Source: JADJGC01 sp964617645 (GTDB lineage: Bacteria > Zixibacteria > MSB-5A5 > CAIYYT01). Taken from it: DNA of 64,000 nt. This document shows, one piece after another, positions 33,444 to 41,241 of this stretch. Location: assembly GCA_964617645.1 (NCBI GenBank), contig CAZTYE010000011.1:1-64000 (forward strand). Reading direction: 5' to 3'. The notes under the pieces are model-generated. The model did not search any database. It was not told where the DNA came from and worked only from the letters and a program-made list of their open reading frames with translations. The translations under genes were made by a program, and so were the position numbers. How positions within the stretch are numbered: position 1 is the first letter of the stretch; each line of letters begins with the position of its first letter.

Positions 33444-33625
33444 GAAATCTCAAAAAAGCGCGATGTCGATCCATCGGGAGAAATCTTGACGCGCATCGGT
33501 TTGGCGCACTTCGGGCACCAACCAACGAACGCCGTTTCCTGCTTGTTCATGAAAATGCGGCTGTAGACATTGCAGCACTTAAACATCACTCCCAGGTACG
33601 GTCGACCGCGCGCGTCTTTCTCCAT
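33440..33625 (-). CDS. Small Cys4 zinc-ribbon-like protein
   Basis: A 61-residue protein with C17-C18 and a CPKC at 37-40, enough for one zinc site (MFKCCNVYSRIF ... GWCPKCAKPM). I recognise no characterised family. It begins one base after the nucleoside phosphorylase stop, and its own stop overlaps the next start as ATGA, so it belongs to the same operon. Its tight coupling to the pseudo-archaemetzincin suggests a partner or adaptor; that is inference. Confidence 0.75.
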   Translation of the reverse strand: MEKDARGRPYLGVMFKCCNVYSRIFMNKQETAFVGWCPKCAKPMRVKISPDGSTSRFFEIS

Positions 33626-33626
33626 A

Positions 33627-34931
33627 CTACATTCGTTTCAGCACCGCTCGCAGCGGCGCGATCGGTGAGTCACCGATCGTGATGCAGCCCGCCATCAGGC
33701 CGGCGATACCGTTCAGGCGATTACGGTCCGAAGCGTAAATCGTCGCCATCGGCTCTCCGGCTGCGACGCGCATGCCGATCTTGACCGGCATTTCGATGCC
33801 CGCCAAAGGATCGATCCGGTCCGTCGTTTGCGCTCTGCCGGCGCCCAATTGCAGCGCCAGAAATCCGATCCGACGCGTATCTATCGCTGCAATATATCCG
33901 CTGCGGGGAGCGCGCACAATCGCCTTGTGCGCGCGTTCCAAGGGCTTCCGCGGGAGTTCGAGGAGTGATGATTTCCCGCCGACGGCGGTGACGTAGCGGC
34001 AAAACCGCTCATAGCCTCGCCCCGAAGACAGCTCGCGGCGGACCCGCGATCGCGCACTGGCCGGACCAGGCTCGACACCGGCAACGCGGAGCATCTGTGC
34101 ACCGACCGCTACCGTCAACTCTATTGTATCCTTCGGTCCGCCGCCACGGAGCGTATCTGCGGTTTCGATAATCTCAAGCCAGTTGCCGATGGTGGCGCCG
34201 GTCGGCTGATCCATATTCGTGATAACAGCGCTCGCCGGGAGTCTCCTGTCCCTTGCCACCGCCAATAGCGCCGCTGCCAGTTTGAGAGCATCCGCACGCT
34301 TTTGCATGAACGCCCCCGATCCGGTCTTGACATCGAATACGATCCCGTCCGATCTTAACGCAAGCTTCTTCGACATGATACTGGCCACGATCAGCGGGAT
34401 CGACTCGACGGTGCCGCTGGCGTCGCGCAAAGCATAAATCTTGCGATCCGCCGGAGCGATTCGTTCGGTTTGTCCGGCGAAAGCGAAGCCGTGTTTCTTG
34501 ATCAGCGCGCCAAATTCCGATGGCGTCAAGAAAACACGCGTACCGCTGATTGATTCCAGCTTGTCGAGTGTGCCGCCGGTGTGTCCGAGTCCCCGCCCGG
34601 AAAACATCCCGACCGCGATACCGCAGCCCGCGAGCACCGGCGAAAGAATGAGTGACAGCTTGTCGCCAACGCCGCCGGTTGAGTGTTTGTCGATTAGCGG
34701 CCGGTCGAGGCCGTTAACGGCGACTTTGTCACCCGAGTCCAGCATCGCTTGCGTCAGCGCCGCCGTCTCCGCCGCGTCAAGACCACGCACAAACGCCGCC
34801 ATCAACAAGGCCGACATTTGATAGTCGGCAATTCGCCCCGCCGTGTAGTCACCAACGACTCGCGAAATCTCGTCGGCGCTTAGTGTGCCGCCGTCGCGTT
34901 TTGTAGCGATGATCTCGTAGAGCGTCTTCAT
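33627..34931 (-). CDS. pdp: Pyrimidine-nucleoside (thymidine) phosphorylase
   Basis: A 434-residue enzyme that phosphorolyses thymidine, deoxyuridine or uridine to the base plus (deoxy)ribose-1-phosphate. The family signature SGRGLGHTGGTLDKLES lies near residue 110, preceded by the phosphate-binding KHSTGGVGDK; the RSDGIVFDVKTGSGAFM stretch is also typical. Length fits the bacterial Pdp/DeoA group; the two cannot be separated from sequence alone. It overlaps deoC by four bases and leads into the zinc-protein cassette. Confidence 0.93.
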   Translation of the reverse strand: MKTLYEIIATKRDGGTLSADEISRVVGDYTAGRIADYQMSALLMAAFVRGLDAAETAALTQAMLDSGDKVAVNGLDRPLIDKHSTGGVGDKLSLILSPVLAGCGIAVGMFSGRGLGHTGGTLDKLESISGTRVFLTPSEFGALIKKHGFAFAGQTERIAPADRKIYALRDASGTVESIPLIVASIMSKKLALRSDGIVFDVKTGSGAFMQKRADALKLAAALLAVARDRRLPASAVITNMDQPTGATIGNWLEIIETADTLRGGGPKDTIELTVAVGAQMLRVAGVEPGPASARSRVRRELSSGRGYERFCRYVTAVGGKSSLLELPRKPLERAHKAIVRAPRSGYIAAIDTRRIGFLALQLGAGRAQTTDRIDPLAGIEMPVKIGMRVAAGEPMATIYASDRNRLNGIAGLMAGCITIGDSPIAPLRAVLKRM

Positions 34932-35626
34932 GAGCGATTGCGCAACTCGTTCAGAATGGCTACGCCCGATGATGTGCCAATCCGCGAGGCGCCCGCTTCA
35001 ATCATCGCCAGCGCCTGCGCCAGTGTGCGGATGCCTCCGGAGGCCTTGACGCCGACTCGCCGCCCGACCGTCTCAAACAGCAGCGCGACGTCTGCAACGG
35101 TCGCGACAGAAAACATTCCGGTTGATGTCTTGACAAAGTCGGCGCCGCAGTCGGCGGCAATCGTCGCGGCGCTCACTTTTTCGTCGCGCGTCAGCAGTGT
35201 CGCCTCCAGAATTACTTTGAGCACAGTTGGTCCCGACAGCGCCTTGCGCACGCCGGCGACGTCGCGTTCAAACAGCGACCAGTTTCCGGACTTGATCGCA
35301 CCAACATTGGCGACCATGTCGATCTCCTGAGCGCCGTGGTTTTCGCCTTCTTGTGCCTCGAAAATCTTGACTTCCGTGGTCGTCGCTCCGAGTGGAAACC
35401 CGGCTACTCCGCCAACCAATGTTGAGCTGCCTTTCAGCAAACGCGCGCAGAGGGCAGTGTATGACGGGTTAACAAATACCGCCTTGTAGCGGTGCTCGAC
35501 GGCTTCGCGGCAAAGCGCTTCGATATCGGCGGCGGTGACTTCGGTCTTCAGTAACGCGGCGTCGATGTAGGCGGCCAGATCGATTTCGCTGCGGATACGA
35601 CTCCGAAAATCGTCGCGATCAGTCAT
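34928..35626 (-). CDS. deoC: Deoxyribose-phosphate aldolase
   Basis: A 232-residue class I aldolase that splits 2-deoxyribose-5-phosphate into glyceraldehyde-3-phosphate and acetaldehyde. The Schiff-base Lys is in DFVKTSTGMF and the second active-site Lys in VGVKASGGIRT. It consumes the sugar made by the adjacent phosphorylase after mutase action; the phosphopentomutase is not in the window. Its stop overlaps the pdp start. A GGAGC lies ten bases before the ATG. Confidence 0.95.
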   Translation of the reverse strand: MTDRDDFRSRIRSEIDLAAYIDAALLKTEVTAADIEALCREAVEHRYKAVFVNPSYTALCARLLKGSSTLVGGVAGFPLGATTTEVKIFEAQEGENHGAQEIDMVANVGAIKSGNWSLFERDVAGVRKALSGPTVLKVILEATLLTRDEKVSAATIAADCGADFVKTSTGMFSVATVADVALLFETVGRRVGVKASGGIRTLAQALAMIEAGASRIGTSSGVAILNELRNRS

Positions 35627-35686
35627 GCGGCAATAGCTCCGTACAGCTCCCTTTTGCGAAATAAGCGATTCAACCCAGACGCGAAA

Positions 35687-36094
35687 TCACTTTTTTTGCC
35701 GCTTCAAGTCGGCCTTGAACGGTGACGGCAAAAGCTTCTTCAGAGTGGTCCGTCTGACGCGGCCCTTGCGGTTAACCAACAGAATCTGCAGATCGTCGCA
35801 GAATTCGCTCAAAACCTGCAGGCAAGCGCCGCAGGGAAGCGTGAACTCTTCCGTCTCGGCGGCGATCGCAAGTTTGCGGAACTTTCGCTCCCGATTCGCC
35901 ACGGCGGAGAACACCGCCACCCGCTCAGCGCAAACGGTCAGACCGTAGGATCGATTTTCCACGTTGGTGCCGGTGTATAGGAAACGTCCGGTCTCCAGGG
36001 CGGCGCCAACGCGAAATTTCGAGTAGGGCGAGTACGAATGTTGCAGCAATGCGCGCGCGGCGTCGATGAGTTCTTGCTCGGTCAGGTTTTTCAT
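35687..36094 (-). CDS. cdd: Cytidine deaminase
   Basis: A 135-residue homotetrameric-type cytidine/deoxycytidine deaminase. The zinc site and catalytic Glu are visible as CAER and the pair PCGAC. The substrate-binding TNVENRSYG precedes them. It feeds deoxyuridine or uridine to the downstream phosphorylase and heads the cdd-deoC-pdp salvage operon. GAGGTG sits close (two bases) to the ATG. Confidence 0.93.
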   Translation of the reverse strand: MKNLTEQELIDAARALLQHSYSPYSKFRVGAALETGRFLYTGTNVENRSYGLTVCAERVAVFSAVANRERKFRKLAIAAETEEFTLPCGACLQVLSEFCDDLQILLVNRKGRVRRTTLKKLLPSPFKADLKRQKK

Positions 36095-36236
36095 GTCACC
36101 TCACAGTTTGAAACAAGCTCAAAGCTAAGATTGGGGTGGGCATCGCACGTGATGCCCCTGCGCGGATCCCGTCACAGCGGGCGCACCTACGCGATAATCA
36201 CATCCATTAGTGACGAATGCGAGTTCGCCGACATTT

Positions 36237-36971
36237 TCACAGCTTCCGCCATGCCGTGTAGAACACTCGCCCGGCCGTCCTTAGCGTCGTCTCGGCTCTC
36301 TGGGGAACAGCTTCGATGTCGTGAAACCCGGCGCGACGTAATAACCGGATTATCGTCTTGTGCGGATATCCCCGTTCATAAAACGTTTCGCGAAAGCGGT
36401 CCACATCACCCTTATCATCGCGGACGAATCCGTGAATCGTAATCGACGCCAGGCGCGTGCTGCGGTCGTATTCGCCCCGCATCAACACGGCGTGTTCGGC
36501 CTGGCGTGTGAATAAGATCGAGTCCCAGTGGTGCAGTCCAATTGCTGTGTTAACGTCGAAAATGAAAAATCCGCCCGGCGCGACATGCCGGTGTGCGCAT
36601 TCGATAAACGAAGCAAAGTCTGCCGGTTCAAGGATGTGATTGGCGGCATCGAAAAAACATCCCACCGCGTCGAATTGCCGGTGCAGATTGAAGCGCGTCA
36701 TGTCGCGCCGAAAGAAACGTGGTGGGTTCTTGCCCTTGTATTCCGCCAATCGCTTAGTCGCCATCGCCAGCATTCCGGGCGAGTTGTCGAGTCCGACTGC
36801 CTCGCGGCCAGTTTCGGCCACTGTGAACACCAAGCTGCCGGTGCCGCAGGCCAAATCCAAGTAGGACCTTGAGCGCCGCCTGTCGAGCAGCGGCTTGAGC
36901 CGAGGCCAAGCGATATCGTGAAATTCGTTCCAGCCGAGGCGATCGTAGTACTTCGCGATGCTTCGATACAC
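36237..36971 (-). CDS. Class I SAM-dependent methyltransferase
   Basis: A 244-residue Rossmann methyltransferase with motif I YLDLACGTGSLVFTVAE, the acidic loop AVGLDNSPGML and a post-I motif FDAVGCFFDAANHI. The substrate is unknown. The start is GTG at 36971; a TAGATT -10 box on the minus strand ends six bases upstream, so the transcript is likely leaderless. It stands alone. Confidence 0.85.
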   Translation of the reverse strand: MYRSIAKYYDRLGWNEFHDIAWPRLKPLLDRRRSRSYLDLACGTGSLVFTVAETGREAVGLDNSPGMLAMATKRLAEYKGKNPPRFFRRDMTRFNLHRQFDAVGCFFDAANHILEPADFASFIECAHRHVAPGGFFIFDVNTAIGLHHWDSILFTRQAEHAVLMRGEYDRSTRLASITIHGFVRDDKGDVDRFRETFYERGYPHKTIIRLLRRAGFHDIEAVPQRAETTLRTAGRVFYTAWRKL

Positions 36972-36977
36972 GATGCG

Positions 36978-36983
36978 AATCTA
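36978..36983 (-). promoter_or_regulatory. -10 box of the methyltransferase gene, predicted leaderless
   Basis: Minus-strand TAGATT, identical to the dnaG -10 box, lies six bases before the GTG at 36971. The -35 is weak (no TTG at 16-18 bases; a TTGCTG lies at 20). Confidence 0.35.
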
Positions 36984-37034
36984 TGCTTTGCACCGCAAGA
37001 TGCCAGCAAGAAGTTGTTTCACGAACGGGCATGC

Positions 37035-37150
37035 TTCAGGGTAGGAGCGGCTTCAGCCGCGACTCTGAGATCGCACCGAGCAATGTCGTCGTCGCGACTA
37101 AAGTCGCTCCTACATGCTTACGTTCGAAACTGAAGTCGCTCCTGCAAACC
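37035..37150. repeat. Inverted copies of the gtaggagcg/ctcctac short repeat
   Basis: gtaggagcggcttcagccgc near 37043-37062 and gcgactaaagtcgctcctac near 37093-37112 are facing copies, with another gaagtcgctcctgc near 37131-37144. The same word family occurs at about 6039, 14094 and 15084. Confidence 0.5.
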
Positions 37151-37164
37151 GGGGAAGTAGGCGA

Positions 37165-38850
37165 CTAACGTTTTTTAAGCAATGAACGGTATCTCCCGGC
37201 GTCTTTGAGCAGCTCCACGGCGGCGCGAACAGCGGGATCTTCCTTGAGGACCACCTGCTCGTAAAGCGCGTTGGTGCCGAACTTACTGCTCAGAATCTCG
37301 CGCCGCAGCGCCCGGCGGATGAACTCCCGCGCGGTGTCGAAGTCCTTAGCCTTCTCCCGACCAAGGGCGTTTTTGAGAGAGTTGATGTCCTTTGCCAAAC
37401 CCGCCGCCTTGCGCTCTTCATCTGCCGTTGATTCAAGCTCGGCAACGAGATTGTCGAGATTGGTTCGGTAGACGAAGCCGCGCGACTTGATGAAGACGCG
37501 AAAATCTTCAATCACTTTGTCGCTGACAGCAAAATCGAGCCTAATTTCGGGGTTCTCCGCTCCATACTTGACAGCGAACTGGAAAAAGAGGTTTTCGCGA
37601 CTGAGATTATACTCGATCGGCTGGCGCGCTTCCTCGGCAATTGGGATATCGGGCGCAACGCCTCCACCACCGAAGACCTCGCGACCGCCATTGGTTTTGT
37701 ACATCTTCGCGCTGGTCTTGGCAAATTGATCGGCTAACTGTCCGTCTTTCGACTGCGATTTATGCATCCGTTCGGGCTTCTGCAGCGATCTCCCGCTCGG
37801 GATGAAGTATCTCGAAGTTGTCAGCTTCAAGGCGCGGTCGCCTTCGCCCAATTCGAATACATTCTGCACTAATCCCTTGCCGTATGTCGGATGTCCCATG
37901 ATCACGCCGCGATCCCAGTCCTGAATCGCACCGGCAACGATCTCCGACGCTGATGCCGTTCCTGAGTCGACCAAGACCACCAATTCCGCCTGCGGAATCA
38001 GCGGGTCCAACGTCGTTTCATACCGGCGCATGGTCGCGGCGTTGCGACCCTGCGTGTAGACCACCAGCCGGTTTTTCGGCAGGAACATATTGACCGTCGC
38101 CACGGCTTGGTCGAGCAGGCCGCCGCCATTCGACCGCAAGTCCAGCACCAGCGATTCGGCGCCCTGCTTTTTGAGCGACTTCAAGGCAATTGCCAGTTCC
38201 GCGTCGGTCTTTTCGGCGAATTTTGCGATTCGGACGTACCCGATCTTCGGCTCGACCAGTCCATGATAGGACACCGGATGAACTTCGATAACCGCGCGTT
38301 CGATGATATAATCCAGCGGCACAGCGACGCCTTGCCGGTCGATGGTCAACTTTACCCTTGTTCCGGCAGCCCCGCGCAGGAGCGAGTTCACGTCGCGTGT
38401 AGCCATCCCGGCGATTGGCAGATCATCGATACGTACGATGCGGTCGCCGGGCCGGAATCCCATCCGTGCCGCCGGCGTGCCTTCCAGCGGCGCGATAATC
38501 GTCACCTCTCCGCCGCGAACGTCAACATCCAATCCGAGACCCTCATATCGACCCGAGGAACTTTCCTTGAGCGCAGCATAGTCTTGCGGCGAAAGTAGCA
38601 CCGAGTAGGGATCGAGGTCGGCGAGCATGCCATCGGTCGCGCTGTTGAAGAGATTGTCTAACTCAACCTCGCTCATGTACGAATCGCGAATCGTGGCCGC
38701 CAGATCGGTAATCAGCCGCTGATAATACGCAATCGACCGTTTCTCAGCCGGCTTTTCTTTCTTGGCCGACTGGGCCTGAAGCGGATTGGCACCGACGGTT
38801 ATCACCGCCAAGCCCATTGTGAATATGAGGATGCCAACGTGTCGTCGCAT
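37165..38850 (-). CDS. S41 C-terminal processing peptidase (CtpA-like), copy 1
   Basis: A 561-residue exported protease: signal peptide (1 to about 23, GILIFTMGLAVITVGA), a PDZ domain (about 85-170) and a catalytic domain with the Ser in SGTASASEIVAGAI and the Lys in YGKGLVQNVF. A C-terminal helical extension follows. Such enzymes trim C-termini of periplasmic or outer-membrane proteins. The ATG at 38850 has GGGGAG six bases upstream; an in-frame ATG at 38895 would disrupt the signal peptide. A paralogue lies at 41242-43047. Confidence 0.9.
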   Translation of the reverse strand: MRRHVGILIFTMGLAVITVGANPLQAQSAKKEKPAEKRSIAYYQRLITDLAATIRDSYMSEVELDNLFNSATDGMLADLDPYSVLLSPQDYAALKESSSGRYEGLGLDVDVRGGEVTIIAPLEGTPAARMGFRPGDRIVRIDDLPIAGMATRDVNSLLRGAAGTRVKLTIDRQGVAVPLDYIIERAVIEVHPVSYHGLVEPKIGYVRIAKFAEKTDAELAIALKSLKKQGAESLVLDLRSNGGGLLDQAVATVNMFLPKNRLVVYTQGRNAATMRRYETTLDPLIPQAELVVLVDSGTASASEIVAGAIQDWDRGVIMGHPTYGKGLVQNVFELGEGDRALKLTTSRYFIPSGRSLQKPERMHKSQSKDGQLADQFAKTSAKMYKTNGGREVFGGGGVAPDIPIAEEARQPIEYNLSRENLFFQFAVKYGAENPEIRLDFAVSDKVIEDFRVFIKSRGFVYRTNLDNLVAELESTADEERKAAGLAKDINSLKNALGREKAKDFDTAREFIRRALRREILSSKFGTNALYEQVVLKEDPAVRAAVELLKDAGRYRSLLKKR

Positions 38851-39129
38851 GGTATTCTCCCCTAAAGCTGTCGATTCACGAATCAAACGGTTCAACGCCG
38901 GTTGTCAAGTTTCGTTCCCGAGGCCTGCCGCCAGTTTACCGCGTTCGACGCGGAGTCGGCGCTAATCTACTCGGCAATGGAGTTCATCCTTGCCAATCTG
39001 GAGTAATTGGTTTTGATTGACGGTGACGCGATCATCCGTCTCGACAGCCAAAGTTAGTCTGATCGACACCACTTTCATTTTCCGCAATCGGCTTATTCGC
39101 GCCTTGTGCGTGAGGAAGGAGACGTTCTT

Positions 39130-39741
39130 ATGTATTGCAGCAAGACCCCTATTCTTGGGATTGCGCTGGCAGTTGCAGCGCTTTGTTCACTAATCGCCGT
39201 TCCTGCGGCGTTCGCGCATTGCGACACCATGGATGGACCGGTTATTGAGGCCGCTCGTGCCGCGATCGAAACCGGCAATCTGAATCATGCGCTCATCTGG
39301 GTTCCGGCTGAGGATGAAGCCGAAATTCGTGCCGCGTTCGAAAACACGCTCATCGTGAGGAAGCTCACGCCGCAGGCCCAAGAACTGGCCGACAAATACT
39401 TTTTTGAGACCTTGGTGCGGCTGCATCGGGCTGGTGAAGGCGAACCGTACACCGGACTCAAGCCGGCCCCGGAGCATCCCGATCCAGCTATCGCTGCCGC
39501 CGATTCAGCAATCCGGTCCGGCGAACCCGAACTGGTCGCCAAGCTGATCGACGAGGTGGTTCACCACAGCATACAGGAAGCCTATGAACGAGTTCGATCA
39601 GAGCGCTACCTCGATGAAAACGACGTGAAATCGGGGCGGGCCTACGTTTCTGCGTATGTGGCATTCATCCATCTTGTCGAGCGAATTCACTCTGCTGCGA
39701 CGGCAAGTGGGAACGAGCACTCGGGAGTAGAACTGCATTAG
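39130..39741 (+). CDS. Exported DUF6448-like protein
   Basis: A 203-residue protein with a signal peptide (1 to about 25, ending AAFA) immediately followed by HCDTMDGPVI, the hallmark start of DUF6448 family proteins. The mature part is helical and rich in His and Glu (VHHSIQEAYERVR). Function is not known. AAGGAG at 39116-39121 selects the ATG at 39130 over an earlier in-frame start at 39106. It is divergent from CtpA copy 1. Confidence 0.7.
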   Translation: MYCSKTPILGIALAVAALCSLIAVPAAFAHCDTMDGPVIEAARAAIETGNLNHALIWVPAEDEAEIRAAFENTLIVRKLTPQAQELADKYFFETLVRLHRAGEGEPYTGLKPAPEHPDPAIAAADSAIRSGEPELVAKLIDEVVHHSIQEAYERVRSERYLDENDVKSGRAYVSAYVAFIHLVERIHSAATASGNEHSGVELH

Positions 39742-39814
39742 TTTGGTAGCTCGGATTGGCAGGACGTCGATTTCACGAGCGCGGCGGAACGCTGTGGCCG
39801 AGATTACCCTGGCC

Positions 39815-41035
39815 CTAAAGATCAAGTCGAAGTGATGGGCTATCGATTGCCTGATTATAGAATTCGACTAATTGATTCGGTTGTGACAAGAGATCGATGA
39901 CACGACGCTGCCCATCGGGCGCGGCGTTGATACGGCTCATCATCCACCAGCCCAGAGCGTAAATCGCACTCGGCCGGTCAGCAATGTGCTCACTTAACAG
40001 TCGTTCTTGATCGGCGCTCGGCTGATTCCGCTTCAAATACCCTTGGAGGAGTTCACGGGCGGTTTCATGATAACTTCGGTCCAACCAAGCACGAAGCGAA
40101 TCCTCGCTAATTGCGCTTTCCCGTAGTTGGAGCATGACACGCCGGAGTTCTTTCAACCAGTAGCTGACAACGACGGAGTCTTCGAATACGGCTCTTTTCA
40201 GACCGATTGGCGGGTTGCACTGTTGGGCCACTCCCTCTGAGACGATACGCCGTGTCAGGATATCCTGCCAGCGGTCTTGCCAGGACGCATAGCTCCGATT
40301 GGGGGGATAGAGAAACGGCTGCGCAAAGACGTGTTGATACTCATGCGCAGCGATGTCCTCAAGCTCAGCGGCGGCGCTTGCGCCTAATTGGGAATACCGA
40401 TTTGCTTCCGGACGTTTGCTTAGTAGCACGCCATACAGATCGAAACAAACATGGCTGTCGACGGCAAACGCGTCCCCATTGCCGTCGAGAATGAAAAAGC
40501 TTGTTGGCGGAGCTGCATCTGTCGGCGGGCTCCAGATCAGAGCTTTGGCCCTGACGCGATCCGTGTCGATTCGGCTTACCATGTTTATCAGGGTGGCCAC
40601 ACGTTCTCGATTCTGAAACAACTCGAGTTGCGTAGCGCCGATGCCCGCCGGACTGTCGATGCCACGAAACGGTAGCGCCAAGAAGATGCGTCGGTGGGTC
40701 TCCGGCTGGACGTTTCGGAACTGGCGATAATAGAGTTCATAAGCTGGCGAGCTCAACAAGCTGTCGATCAGAGCGGCGATGCGCGGATTCTGGGCATTGC
40801 GCGCCGAAAGAACCTCGATTCGCCGCTGTTGCTGTGCATCATCGACTTGAGAGATAGCAATGGCGGTATCTTGATATCCCGGATTATTCTGCGCCAGCGC
40901 GTCGAATAGGCGCAGTTGGATTTCGATTGCTTGCGTTCCGGATCCGAGCCGGCGCTCGTCGCCGCGGAGTATGGCAACTGAGATCAAGAGGACGCCCGCA
41001 GTAAAGGCAAGTCGAGTCCGATGAAAATGGCGCAT
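39815..41035 (-). CDS. Exported putative zinc-dependent peptidase (gluzincin-like)
   Basis: A 406-residue protein with an N-terminal signal segment (RLAFTAGVLLISVAILRG). A metalloprotease site HEYQH lies near residue 230 in EDIAAHEYQHVFAQPF, with a candidate third ligand Glu in IVSEGVAQQC some 30 residues later, as in gluzincins. It resembles the DUF5700-type putative peptidases, by pattern only. The substrate is unknown. The start at 41035 is chosen for the signal peptide. It lies between the two S41 proteases. Confidence 0.7.
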   Translation of the reverse strand: MRHFHRTRLAFTAGVLLISVAILRGDERRLGSGTQAIEIQLRLFDALAQNNPGYQDTAIAISQVDDAQQQRRIEVLSARNAQNPRIAALIDSLLSSPAYELYYRQFRNVQPETHRRIFLALPFRGIDSPAGIGATQLELFQNRERVATLINMVSRIDTDRVRAKALIWSPPTDAAPPTSFFILDGNGDAFAVDSHVCFDLYGVLLSKRPEANRYSQLGASAAAELEDIAAHEYQHVFAQPFLYPPNRSYASWQDRWQDILTRRIVSEGVAQQCNPPIGLKRAVFEDSVVVSYWLKELRRVMLQLRESAISEDSLRAWLDRSYHETARELLQGYLKRNQPSADQERLLSEHIADRPSAIYALGWWMMSRINAAPDGQRRVIDLLSQPNQLVEFYNQAIDSPSLRLDL

Positions 41036-41187
41036 GGGATTCACTACGGTAGGCCGGCTACAATGTTCGAAAAATCGCACCGGGACTTATCAACGTGGAG
41101 TGACCAACGTGCAATTCAGGTGCCGACATACTCGACATCGAGCCAAACGACTTGGCCCTGACGAGGTTATGCAGCGAATAGGCCAAT

Positions 41188-41217
41188 CAAAACGGCCACC
41201 CGGGGGTGGCCGTTTTG
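41188..41217 (-). terminator. Terminator of the second S41 protease gene
   Basis: CAAAACGGCCACC at 41188-41200 pairs perfectly with GGTGGCCGTTTTG at 41205-41217 around the loop CGGG. It lies 25 bases past the stop of the minus-strand gene; the stem supplies the T-rich tail on that strand. Confidence 0.88.
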
Positions 41218-41241
41218 CCTATCGTATTAAGCGGTTGAGGC

